Source: Methanobacterium sp. (GTDB lineage: Archaea > Methanobacteriota > Methanobacteria > Methanobacteriales > Methanobacteriaceae). Taken from it: DNA of 64,000 nucleotides. Position 1 is the stretch's first letter. The number at the start of each line of letters is the position of its first letter. This document shows positions 9,875-18,735 of the stretch, piece after piece. The DNA lies in assembly GCF_038562635.1 (NCBI RefSeq), contig NZ_JBCFBO010000001.1, positions 372,001 through 436,000 of the forward strand, read 5' to 3'. The notes below the pieces were generated by a model. That model saw nothing but the letters and a program-made list of their open reading frames with translations. It did no database searches and was not told where the DNA came from. The position numbers and the translations under genes are program-made.

Positions 9875-10432
9875 ATGAATCTAAAAACATTATTTCTTCG
9901 TTATATGGGCAAGACGCCCGATCGAGCCGAAAGATTAGAAAGTTACATAAACAATTTCAGAAAAATGGGCATAAAAATTGGAAAAAACGTAGATATGTAT
10001 GGGGTTTCAATAGACAGTCTATTCCCATTTCTAGTTGAAATAGGAAATAACTGCATAATAACTGGTGGAACTAAAATATTAGCTCACGATGCTTCTTTGA
10101 GTCTATTCACAAATCAGTACAAAGTGGGTAAAGTTACAATTTATGATAACGTATTTATTGGAATGGACACAGTTATAATGCCTGGTGTTAAAATTGGCCC
10201 AAATGCTATAATTGGAGCTAACTCCATCATCACAAAGACAGTTCCCCCCAATTCAGTTGTAGCTGGAGCGCCCGCGAGGCATATTTGCACCCTTGATGAA
10301 TTTTTGGATAAACACAAACCTGAAACACAAAGTAAAAATACAGAGATTATCATAGTTGACTCTTCAAAACTAAACAGCGATCAGGAAGTAGTAAACTTTA
10401 GAAAATATGTTAAAAACATGGTTAACCAATAA
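9875..10432 (+). CDS. Hexapeptide-repeat O/N-acetyltransferase (maltose/galactoside acetyltransferase-like)
   Basis: A 185-residue LbH acyltransferase. The core resembles sugar O-acetyltransferases: VEIGNNCIITGGTKILAHD, VTIYDNVFIGMDTVIMPGV, IIGANSIITKTVPPNSVVAG and APARHI. The N-terminal ~30 residues are helical and the C-terminal ~40 are polar. It lies 21 bases after the previous acyltransferase and is the last gene of the leading plus-strand operon; about 130 AT-rich bases separate it from the flippase. Likely role: acetylation of a glycan residue or of the 4-amino-4,6-dideoxy sugar. Confidence 0.8.
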   Translation: MNLKTLFLRYMGKTPDRAERLESYINNFRKMGIKIGKNVDMYGVSIDSLFPFLVEIGNNCIITGGTKILAHDASLSLFTNQYKVGKVTIYDNVFIGMDTVIMPGVKIGPNAIIGANSIITKTVPPNSVVAGAPARHICTLDEFLDKHKPETQSKNTEIIIVDSSKLNSDQEVVNFRKYVKNMVNQ

Positions 10433-10564
10433 AAATTTAATAATATCAACTTATAAGGTAAGATAAGTATCTACACATTAAAATATGGAATTTAAAGTAT
10501 TTATAAATTAAATAATAATTGATAAAACCATTCTATATTTATAAATAATTATTAGGCAAATTAA

Positions 10565-11896
10565 ATGAAATTTATAAAAAACGTCCTTTTAACATTTTCT
10601 GTCCAGTTAACAGCAGTGATCCTGGGAATAATTATTTCGGTCATTTTAGCTAGAACGCTTGGACCAGAAAAAGTAGGGATATATTCAATAATCATACTAA
10701 TATTCACACTTTTAAGTACATTTGGAAACCTGGGAATTGCCATATCCAATACATATTATGGTGTAAAAAAAAAATATACATGGAGTGAAATAGCTTCAAA
10801 TTCATTAATATCCGCATTTTTACTTGGAACAATTATTCTAGCAGCCCTTTTACTATTTTATTATTTCAATCCATCACTATTTGAAAATCTCGATCCAAAT
10901 CTTTTATTAATAGCTTCAATAACAATACCTTTCATCCTTTTAATGTTATATTTCCAAAATATTTTATTGGGTCAAAACAGGATAGAAGAGTACAACTTTA
11001 CAAATATCACCCAAAGCATCATCTACCTATCACTGATTGTTATACTTATTTTAGTTGTACATGGAGATTTATGGGCAGTAATTGTTTCATGGACTGTATC
11101 CTACGTAGCTGCATCCATTATACCTGTAATAATGGTTTATAGATCTACAAAATTTAAATTACATTTTAATTTAAACCTTTTCAGTAAAAGCGTGAAATTT
11201 GGTTTACAAAGCTATTTAGGTAATGTAATCCAGTTTTTTAATTACAGAATAGACATGTTCTTAATTGAGGTACTATTAAACTTTACAAGTGTCGGTTACT
11301 ATTCTATATCAGTCGGACTTGCAGAATCATTATGGTACTTACCCAGTGCTGTAGGTACCATGGTATTTGCAAGAACTCCTGGTTTAAGTGAAGAAGAAAG
11401 AAATAAATCAACTCCTCGAGTTTGCCGTAACACATTGTTTGTAACTATAATACTTGCCATAATTCTATTTTTTACAGGGAAATATATAATATTAATTTTG
11501 TTTGGTTTGCAATATTTACCTGCCCTTACACCTTTATGGGCACTTATTCCAGGAATAATTGCTTTAAGTATCTGTAAAGTTTTGAGCAATGAAATAACAG
11601 GTCGTGGAAAACCATTAATAATTACCTATGCATCTGTTATATCACTAATTGTTAATATACCCCTAAATATAATTTTTATCCCACAAATGGGAATTACAGG
11701 GTCTGCTTTAGCTTCCAGTATATCTTACACTGCCGCTACATTAATAGTTTTAGCAAAATTCCTCAAAATATCAAAGAACACAATTTCAGAAACATTAATT
11801 ATAAAAAAACAGGACATTAAGCTTTATAATGAATTTTTATTGAAAATAAGAGAAGTTGTCCAAGTTAGATTTAAAAAAATTATTTCAAAATATTAA
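10565..11896 (+). CDS. Polysaccharide flippase (Wzx/MATE-like), module A
   Basis: A 443-residue polytopic membrane protein with about 12 predicted helices. It begins with the typical flippase N-terminus VQLTAVILGIIISVILARTLGPEKVGIYS. A central YLGNVIQFFNYRIDMFLIE segment and a C-terminal NIIFIPQMGITGSALASSI segment are conserved in Wzx-type MOP exporters. It should move lipid-linked oligosaccharide across the membrane. It is the first of three intact flippases in the window. A remnant of another flippase lies in the opposite orientation just downstream. Confidence 0.87.
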   Translation: MKFIKNVLLTFSVQLTAVILGIIISVILARTLGPEKVGIYSIIILIFTLLSTFGNLGIAISNTYYGVKKKYTWSEIASNSLISAFLLGTIILAALLLFYYFNPSLFENLDPNLLLIASITIPFILLMLYFQNILLGQNRIEEYNFTNITQSIIYLSLIVILILVVHGDLWAVIVSWTVSYVAASIIPVIMVYRSTKFKLHFNLNLFSKSVKFGLQSYLGNVIQFFNYRIDMFLIEVLLNFTSVGYYSISVGLAESLWYLPSAVGTMVFARTPGLSEEERNKSTPRVCRNTLFVTIILAIILFFTGKYIILILFGLQYLPALTPLWALIPGIIALSICKVLSNEITGRGKPLIITYASVISLIVNIPLNIIFIPQMGITGSALASSISYTAATLIVLAKFLKISKNTISETLIIKKQDIKLYNEFLLKIREVVQVRFKKIISKY

Positions 11897-12351
11897 TTCT
11901 TATTTTTAATTTTTCTCCATATTGTGATGATAAATAACAAACATTTTCCTTATCCTAATGTTTAACGGTGAAAAATAGATTAAGAAAAGCATCGCCTGCC
12001 AAGGATATTGTAGATGATATCGATGCTCCCATTACATTAAAGTGAGGAATTAATATAATATCTAAAATAACATTTATTGACATCATTAAAGCCGTTATTT
12101 TAAGGTTAAATTTGCTCTTCCTATACTAATTAATGCCCCAATTATTGGTTGAGCAATACTCCCCCTTATTACCGTCCCTATAAGCAATATCTGCAAAAAT
12201 AACGGCATAAAGGTAGTTAGATTTATACAATATATTTATTATATCCGTTGCAAAAAATCCAACCAATAACCCTAAAAATACTAAAATAACAGTTGAATAT
12301 TTCATAGTTTTATCCATTTAATATCACTAACTCATTTTTAAGCGTGCAACC
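11897..12351. other. Intergenic region between convergent genes, containing a flippase remnant
   Basis: The stretch between the convergent flippase and GT4 genes is filled almost entirely by a decayed minus-strand flippase 3' end (11955-12317). The rest is short AT-rich DNA with T-runs that could end transcription of the flippase. Confidence 0.6.
11955..12317 (-). pseudogene. Remnant of a second polysaccharide flippase (C-terminal part, two frameshifts)
   Basis: Reading the minus strand gives MKYSTVILVFLGLLVGFFA then TDIINILYKSNYLYAV. A shift of frame near 12207 gives PLFLQILLIGTVIRGS and AQPIIGALISIGRA. A second shift near 12100 gives LKITALMMSINVILDI, then LIPHFNVMGASISSTISLAG, and a TAG stop at 11955-11957. 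The conceptual sequence matches the C-terminal half of Wzx flippases, including the IPxxxxxGAS motif that is also in the intact flippase genes. The N-terminal half is absent. It is probably a leftover of a replaced flippase gene. Confidence 0.8.
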
Positions 12352-13593
12352 TTAGTTTTTTTTAATAATAATGTTAAAAACATCCGAAAATTTTTTAGCC
12401 ATCTCTTTATGGCTGTATTTATTCATTTCTTCAGAAATTCCATTATAACTAACTTTTCCATTGGATTTAAATTCAGAATATGCCCTAAATATTTCTTCTT
12501 TTATCTCTTCTATACCATTTAAACTAATACCTGCACCAGTTTTTGCAAGTAATTCATCGATTACTCCTCCTTTGTAACCTATAGAAATTATTGGCCTTTT
12601 TGCAGCGAGATATTCAAAAATTTTGCCTGTAAAAACTCCTTCTTCCTGAGGATTATCCCACATCAATAATAACAACATCTGGGATCTCCATTCCCTTTTA
12701 ATTACTTCATCTCGCGGAATTAACCCATGTATATTAACTATATCTGCTATATCGTACTTTTCTACCGTTTCCCTAAGCAGATCATCATCAGGCCCAAAAA
12801 AATTAATTTCAAAATCAGCCATATTTATTTTATTTTCCAGATCTAATTGTTTAATTGCATCAAATAAAATTCCAGGATCTCTCTTGCCATTCCATAAACC
12901 TCCAGCATAAGTTATACTGAATTTTTCTGTTAAAGGAATTCCGGGATTGACATTTTCTGGATCAAAACCATTGGGAATTATAAAGATATCTTCATGAGTT
13001 TTATGTAATTTTTTCAAAATTTTAGCTAGAGGTTTAGAAACTATTATTAAACAATTGGCTTTGGTTAATGTTTTTACTTCTAACCTTTTTTCTAATAATT
13101 TACGTAGAAAAAAATGGCTATACTTATAATAACTATATTGTGTCCATAAATCACGCATATCTGCTACCCATGGGATTCCATGCTTTTCTTTTAAACTTTT
13201 AGCAATTGAATGAGGAGTTACTGGAGGAAAAGAACTAACTATTACATCCACATCTTGATTTTTCAGCAGATCATCTGCAGCCTGCACCGCTGGATAATAC
13301 CAGTACTTTTGTATATCAGGATATAAAAAAAATGCATCCCATAGATATCGGATAATCTTTATAACTAAATTACTGTTCTCATTTACATCCTTAAGCATGT
13401 CAGGTAATTTTTTTATATAGTAATTGTCATCATAAGGCACAGTTACTACCCTAAATTTATTTAATTCTGGAGATGGCTTATTTGTCAATACAATAGGCTC
13501 CCATCCAAAATAAGGTAAATATTTAATAAGTCCCCCCATCCGAATTGTACCTACAACGGCACTGTGCTTATAATAGATTATTAAAACTTTCAT
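12352..13593 (-). CDS. Glycosyltransferase family 4
   Basis: A 413-residue GT-B enzyme. The N-terminal acceptor domain has IYYKHSAVVGTIRMGGLIKYLPYFGWEPIVLT and VVSSFPPVTPHSIAKSLK. The C-terminal donor domain has IPNGFDPENV, ITYAGGLWNGKRDP and a GT4 signature around GKIFEYLAAKRPIISIG. It resembles WbuB/WcaI-like transferases that bear the SFPP motif. No membrane anchor is evident. It stands alone on the minus strand, between the flippase remnant and a long AT-rich spacer. Confidence 0.84.
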   Translation of the reverse strand: MKVLIIYYKHSAVVGTIRMGGLIKYLPYFGWEPIVLTNKPSPELNKFRVVTVPYDDNYYIKKLPDMLKDVNENSNLVIKIIRYLWDAFFLYPDIQKYWYYPAVQAADDLLKNQDVDVIVSSFPPVTPHSIAKSLKEKHGIPWVADMRDLWTQYSYYKYSHFFLRKLLEKRLEVKTLTKANCLIIVSKPLAKILKKLHKTHEDIFIIPNGFDPENVNPGIPLTEKFSITYAGGLWNGKRDPGILFDAIKQLDLENKINMADFEINFFGPDDDLLRETVEKYDIADIVNIHGLIPRDEVIKREWRSQMLLLLMWDNPQEEGVFTGKIFEYLAAKRPIISIGYKGGVIDELLAKTGAGISLNGIEEIKEEIFRAYSEFKSNGKVSYNGISEEMNKYSHKEMAKKFSDVFNIIIKKN

Positions 13594-14283
13594 ATTAGTA
13601 TTTTATCAATCATGACATAAATTATTATGGTAATTTAATATAATAATATATTTAAGCTAATTTATTCTAGTTATATGACTAAAAATTAAAAATATCAGTT
13701 GAATCACCTAAAAAATACAAAAAGTTAAATTAAAAACGCAAAATTAGACTTTATAACCTTGAATTATCTTCCAAAATAGAGATACAATCCAAAAATAAGG
13801 AATTAATATAATAAACTAACTAAAAAGGATAAATAAATAAGTATATCTTTAATTAATCATAGATTTCTTTTTTTAAGTTTTATAAAGTTAAATTATAATT
13901 ATATTTATTTTTATACAACGTGAATTAAAATTTAACGATTTTTAAGTTTTTAAATTGAATTAAATTATTTAAATTTACACCTAATTGAAAAAAATATTCT
14001 TTTTTTTATATTAAAAAAATTTATATATTTTAATATACTAATAATATAATAATAACTATTAATAATAATTAAAAAATACGTTTACATTCATCTTATAGGA
14101 GGAATTATTATAAAAATCATTAAAATTATAATTTTTGATATTAAAACTTCCATAAAAGCATTAAAAACATTATAAGATGTTAATATATGATTAAAACAAT
14201 TTAAACAAATAAATAAAACTTTTAAATCCATTATAAACCTAAAATAATCAAAATTTAAAAAATACATAATTCTAAAAGTCATA
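13594..14283. other. Long, extremely AT-rich intergenic spacer (divergent promoter region)
   Basis: About 690 bases separate divergent genes and are almost pure A/T from about 13860 onward. Many TATA-like stretches occur on both strands, so single promoters cannot be picked out. A GGAGG at 14097-14101 is not followed by a usable start codon; the codons after it read IKIIKIIIFDIKTS to a stop. Short open frames here are low-complexity. I see no RNA gene or repeat array. Confidence 0.6.
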
Positions 14284-15255
14284 ATGATACTCCCGGAGTA
14301 TAGAGTTGATAAAATGAATTGTAAAGTATGTAATAATTCTCAAAATAATAAAATTTACAAAATTAAAGAGATGATGTTCAACTCAGGAGAATCTTTCGAT
14401 TATTTAGAATGTTCACACTGTGGTTGCCTCCAAATAACTCATGTTCCACCAAATATAGAAAAATACTATTCTGGAAAATATTATTCATTCCAAAGAAAGT
14501 ATAACAAATTTTTGAAACACACACTAACCACCAAAAGAGATGAATATGCATTATTTAAAAGAAATTTTTTAGGTAAACTACTTTATAAGAAATATCCTCA
14601 CGACTTATTATTTAACATTGGCAAATGTAACCTAAAATATGATTCAAAAATACTAGATGTTGGATGTGGCTCAGGTAACCTTTTATACTCCTTAAAAAAT
14701 GCAGGATTTAAAAATTTAGTTGGTATCGATCCTTATTTGAAAAAAGAAATTACATCTCCCCACCTTAAAATCGTTGGAAAAGAGATTCAAGAGATGTCTG
14801 AAAAATTTGATTTAATTATATTCAGCCATTCACTAGAACATATGGACAAACACGCCGAGATAATACAAAAAATTTCAAATATTTTAAATGATGGAGGTTA
14901 CTGCATCGTTAGTATGCCCATAAAAACCGATTACATCTGGGATTTATACGGCACTGATTGGGTCCAGATAGATGCTCCTCGCCATATTCTTATTCACAGC
15001 TTTAAAAGTTTTAGTACACTAATAAAAAATGCCGGTTTGAATGTAAAAAGTGTAAAATTTAACTCTAACGAATTTTTATTTTGGGGCAGTGAACAGTATA
15101 AAAAGAATATTCATTTAGAATCTGAAAATTCCTATGCAAATAACCCTAAAGGAAGTATTTTTACAGGAAAACAAATCAAAGAATTCAAAGATAACGCAGA
15201 CGAGTTAAATAAAATAAATTCAGGGGATCAGGCAATTTTTATTTTGGAGCAATGA
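14284..15255 (+). CDS. Class I SAM methyltransferase with N-terminal Cys-pair motif
   Basis: Up to 323 residues. The likely true start is the ATG at 14314 (MNCKVCNNSQ). The N-terminal Cys pairs CKVC and CSHCG look like a zinc knuckle, as in C-methyltransferase-type proteins of sugar loci. The methyltransferase core shows ILDVGCGSGNLLYSL, LVGIDPYL, IIFSHSLEHM and LNDGGYCIVSMPI. It overlaps the GT2 gene downstream by 4 bases, so the two are co-translated, suggesting methylation of the sugar or lipid intermediate handled by that transferase. Confidence 0.82.
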   Translation: MILPEYRVDKMNCKVCNNSQNNKIYKIKEMMFNSGESFDYLECSHCGCLQITHVPPNIEKYYSGKYYSFQRKYNKFLKHTLTTKRDEYALFKRNFLGKLLYKKYPHDLLFNIGKCNLKYDSKILDVGCGSGNLLYSLKNAGFKNLVGIDPYLKKEITSPHLKIVGKEIQEMSEKFDLIIFSHSLEHMDKHAEIIQKISNILNDGGYCIVSMPIKTDYIWDLYGTDWVQIDAPRHILIHSFKSFSTLIKNAGLNVKSVKFNSNEFLFWGSEQYKKNIHLESENSYANNPKGSIFTGKQIKEFKDNADELNKINSGDQAIFILEQ

Positions 15256-16283
15256 ATATGAGCTCAAAAGTGTCCATTATCATCCTCAACTGGAATGGTT
15301 GGGAAGATACTATAGAATGTTTAGAATCTCTTTATCAGATAGATTACCCTAATTATGAAGTAATTCTCATCGATAACAACTCCGGCGATAATTCTATAAC
15401 AAAGATCAGAGAATACTGCGCAGGTAACATAAAAGTAGAATCCCCTTTTCTCCAGTATAATCCAGAAAATAAACCTATAACCATTACAGAGTACGCTAAT
15501 AACAAACTTAAATTCGTAGACAAATTAGATGAGAATTTTCAGAATTTATCTTGTACAAAACTAACTTTAATAAAAAATGATAGAAACTACGGTTTTACGG
15601 AAGGCAATAATATCGGAATAAAATTTGCACTTGAAAAGTTAAATTCAGATTATATCTTACTTTTAAATAATGATACAGTAGTGGACAAAGAATTTTTAAG
15701 AAAAATGGTAAATACAGGAAATAATAACCGTAAAATTGGAATTCTTGGACCTGCAATATACTGGTACAATAATAAAAATATGATCCAATCTGCTGGTGCA
15801 AACTTATCCTTTAAAACTGGAAAACAGTATATTTTAGGCAGAAACCAAATGGATTCAGGACAATTTAATGAAATTTTAGACGTTGATTATGTTTCCGGAT
15901 GTGCACTCCTCATAAAAAGCAGGGCAATTGATAAAATTGGACTTTTAAATGGAACATATTTTTTATACTGGGAAGAAGCTGATTGGTGCATTCGGGCACG
16001 TAAAAATGGTTTTAAGGTATGCTGTGTCCCACAGGCGAAAATCTGGCATAAGGAATCCAGCTCTGCAAACAAAGTTATGGATTACTATTTTACCAGAAAT
16101 ACATTCCTGTTTATGAAACAGTATACTAACACGTCCCAATTTGGCATATTCATACTTTACTTTTTTGGATTTAGATTCTGGTTTAAAATAGGGGCGTATA
16201 TCTTATATTATAAAAATATAAATTTATTATTCTGTTTTTTTAAAGGAGTTAAAGAAGGACTATTCATCCAAAATAAACATTAG
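15252..16283 (+). CDS. Glycosyltransferase family 2 (rhamnosyltransferase-like)
   Basis: A 343-residue GT-A enzyme: VSIIILNWNGWEDTIECLESL at the start, NNSGDNS, the metal/nucleotide region YILLLNNDTVVD, and YFLYWEEADWCIRARKNGFK typical of WcaA/rhamnosyltransferase-like GT2 proteins. The C-terminus is hydrophobic (FGIFILYFFGFRFWFK) and may touch the membrane. Two in-frame ATGs (15252, 15258) are possible starts. The 3' end overlaps the convergent DUF2206 gene by 20 bases. Confidence 0.86.
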   Translation: MNMSSKVSIIILNWNGWEDTIECLESLYQIDYPNYEVILIDNNSGDNSITKIREYCAGNIKVESPFLQYNPENKPITITEYANNKLKFVDKLDENFQNLSCTKLTLIKNDRNYGFTEGNNIGIKFALEKLNSDYILLLNNDTVVDKEFLRKMVNTGNNNRKIGILGPAIYWYNNKNMIQSAGANLSFKTGKQYILGRNQMDSGQFNEILDVDYVSGCALLIKSRAIDKIGLLNGTYFLYWEEADWCIRARKNGFKVCCVPQAKIWHKESSSANKVMDYYFTRNTFLFMKQYTNTSQFGIFILYFFGFRFWFKIGAYILYYKNINLLFCFFKGVKEGLFIQNKH

Positions 16284-18522
16284 ATCCTCCATTATCATAA
16301 ATCTTATTGTAACTTGAAGTAATGAAATTTAGAGGTGAATATCCTTGGTTAGTAACTATATTAGCTCCTTCCATCTGGTTAACACGTATACGTTTTTCTT
16401 TAAGGTTGTATGACCCGAAAAATACATATGAGTTTTTATTAATTAAATCCATATAAAATGGAATTTGTCCGACGTTACTTAGTATACCGTAAAGTAAATA
16501 AATTCTAATTACATCTGCATATACCATATGACCACTATTTCTATAAGTATTAATCCATTCAGCACCGCTTAATTCCATATTATTAAATACAGGGGAATCA
16601 TATGATTGCTGTATCGATACTGAAGAGGTATGTTCTTCTCCACCAATGTAGTAAGCTAACCCTGAATCAAAAAATAAAAATATGACCAAAAAAATGGATA
16701 TTATTTTTAATTTATTTTCATTTCTTATTTTGACCTTTAAAAAATTAAATAATTCTAATAATTTCAAGAATCCAATTATAGCAAATGGGGCTAAAAAGAT
16801 AATACCAAGATGGAACAATCTAGATGTATTAAGTTGGCTGGAAAAATAAGGAACAACAACACCTGCAATAAGCATTCCTAAAACAACAACACTTAATAAC
16901 AGGTACTCTTTAGTAAAATTCATTCTATCTTTAAATAAAGTTGCCAGTACGCCCACAACAATTGAAAATTGAATAATTAAGTATAGTAACTTATTTATTT
17001 CAGCTAAAAAAAATGCTTGTTGAGTTATAACTACACTTAATCCTTGAGACGTATTGGGTTCTATAATACTTAAAAGATTAGAAGTAATTTGACTTCCTAT
17101 TTGCACCAGAGATACGAAACCAGAGGATCCAGAACTGTACATATACCACGACAGAACAGAACTGAGGAAAAATATTACAAATGTTGCAGTTAATTTTGTA
17201 TTATAACCCGACGAAATAGTTTTATTCGGATTTCTAAATCTTTTTATGTAATTTACAGCGTAAAACATCACTAAATAGGCTATAAACAACAAACACAAAA
17301 TATAGGATACTCCATAATGAGAAACTATCAAAGAAAAACTGAATAAAATTAATAAAAACGAACCTTTAGTATTGCGTAGATCTTTATTTATTAATATTAA
17401 CAGGATCAATACAAGGAATAATTCAGCAATTTCTTGTTTTGTTATGGAAATAATTTCTGTATAGAAAGTGTACGTTGCCATAAAAAGGAAAGTAGCTAAA
17501 AAGGAGATTTTATTGCTGGTTTGTTTCTGGAATATGTGATATAAACCCAAAGGAACTAACGAAAATATAAAAGGATAAATGACCTTATATGTCCAGACAA
17601 GTGAAATACCGCTGATATTTGATAATACTGGAGCCAGAATAGAAACACTTAATATTGAATTTATATTACTCGAGACTGCATTATTCCATATCAAATTATG
17701 AATTACAATATTCGCTGTGTAATATTCTACATTAATATCCCATCCCCAGATATACATTGAAATTAATGATTGATGTAATAAAAGAGAAATTGAAATGCTG
17801 AAAATTGCTAAAGGATATAAATCTGGCGAAAATCCTTTATTAAAGCTTACCAATAACAATATGGAGCAGATTATAATTATTAATGAAATTAAAATAATAT
17901 TATTATTATAAAAATTCATTAAATACGTTCCAAAAACGCTTATAAACGGTAAAAGAATTAAAAATAGTGCAGATGGATTTAATAAATATTTTTTGTTTAT
18001 ATAGTCTAAATTATCATTATAGCTGAAATTTCTAAAGTACATCTTAATGTTTGTAAACGGTATAAAAAATAACATGTTAAATACGTTTAACGAGGGCTTT
18101 TTCTTTGTATTATCCGTTTTATAATGATTTTTATCTTTTAAAATACATAAGATACATAATATGGTTGTAAAAACTAAAAAAGTACAGATCAAACATTCTT
18201 TTGAAAGCGGCTGCAATATACCAAGTATGGGGTATATCATATTCATAAATAGTCCTATAAACATTGCCGCCATTACACTTAAGCCTGTGACAAATAAAAT
18301 ATTTTCAATGTTACTTCTAATTTCAGATAATCCCATAATTCGCAAAATCAGCATTCCAGGTATAAATAAAATATAAATAACAGCTATAAACTCTTTAAGT
18401 ATAGATATATTTATACCCGCATAATCTAAAAATGTTAAACCAAGAAATCCAATCTGAATTAATAAAATGACCATAATGAAATTTTTAATTTTCCAGTTAT
18501 TTATTTGAAATACGCCATCCAT
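16264..18522 (-). CDS. DUF2206 polytopic membrane protein, candidate GT-C transferase/polymerase, module A
   Basis: A 752-residue protein with roughly 14-16 hydrophobic segments and a soluble C-terminal domain of about 130 residues. It is one of three paralogues here. They share LREVTAVIYLLFVPG-like segments (here ILKEFIAVIYILFIPGM), FGTYLMNFY, the motif WGWDINVEY (259-267), a KQEIAEL/RQEVAEL block near 363, SHYGVSYI near 401 and LSWYMYSSGSS. The acidic residues of WG-D--EY sit in a loop after a helix, like the catalytic extracytoplasmic Asp/Glu of GT-C enzymes; this is inference. DUF2206 has no established function. It is the last gene of a minus-strand GT run. Confidence 0.8.
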   Translation of the reverse strand: MDGVFQINNWKIKNFIMVILLIQIGFLGLTFLDYAGINISILKEFIAVIYILFIPGMLILRIMGLSEIRSNIENILFVTGLSVMAAMFIGLFMNMIYPILGILQPLSKECLICTFLVFTTILCILCILKDKNHYKTDNTKKKPSLNVFNMLFFIPFTNIKMYFRNFSYNDNLDYINKKYLLNPSALFLILLPFISVFGTYLMNFYNNNIILISLIIIICSILLLVSFNKGFSPDLYPLAIFSISISLLLHQSLISMYIWGWDINVEYYTANIVIHNLIWNNAVSSNINSILSVSILAPVLSNISGISLVWTYKVIYPFIFSLVPLGLYHIFQKQTSNKISFLATFLFMATYTFYTEIISITKQEIAELFLVLILLILINKDLRNTKGSFLLILFSFSLIVSHYGVSYILCLLFIAYLVMFYAVNYIKRFRNPNKTISSGYNTKLTATFVIFFLSSVLSWYMYSSGSSGFVSLVQIGSQITSNLLSIIEPNTSQGLSVVITQQAFFLAEINKLLYLIIQFSIVVGVLATLFKDRMNFTKEYLLLSVVVLGMLIAGVVVPYFSSQLNTSRLFHLGIIFLAPFAIIGFLKLLELFNFLKVKIRNENKLKIISIFLVIFLFFDSGLAYYIGGEEHTSSVSIQQSYDSPVFNNMELSGAEWINTYRNSGHMVYADVIRIYLLYGILSNVGQIPFYMDLINKNSYVFFGSYNLKEKRIRVNQMEGANIVTNQGYSPLNFITSSYNKIYDNGGSNVYFG

Positions 18523-18735
18523 ACTATCATACCATTAAACAATTTTATTTCATATTTAGAAGTGATATTAAATTCCTATAACTTTTTATAAGCTGCCATA
18601 TATTGAGGATATCTGCATCCTTAGGAAAAAAATTTAAATATATTTTTATTAATAATACTCACCATTGAATTCTCTTTGTGACAAATAATCCCTCCATTAT
18701 TCAGTTTCATGTGAAAATGTTTTTTTAAATAACTT

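Noticed and set aside
14088..14282. 64-codon minus-strand frame in the AT-rich spacer
   Set aside because: Composition is almost entirely Ile/Phe/Met/Leu from A/T-rich DNA, with no ribosome binding site and no recognisable motif.
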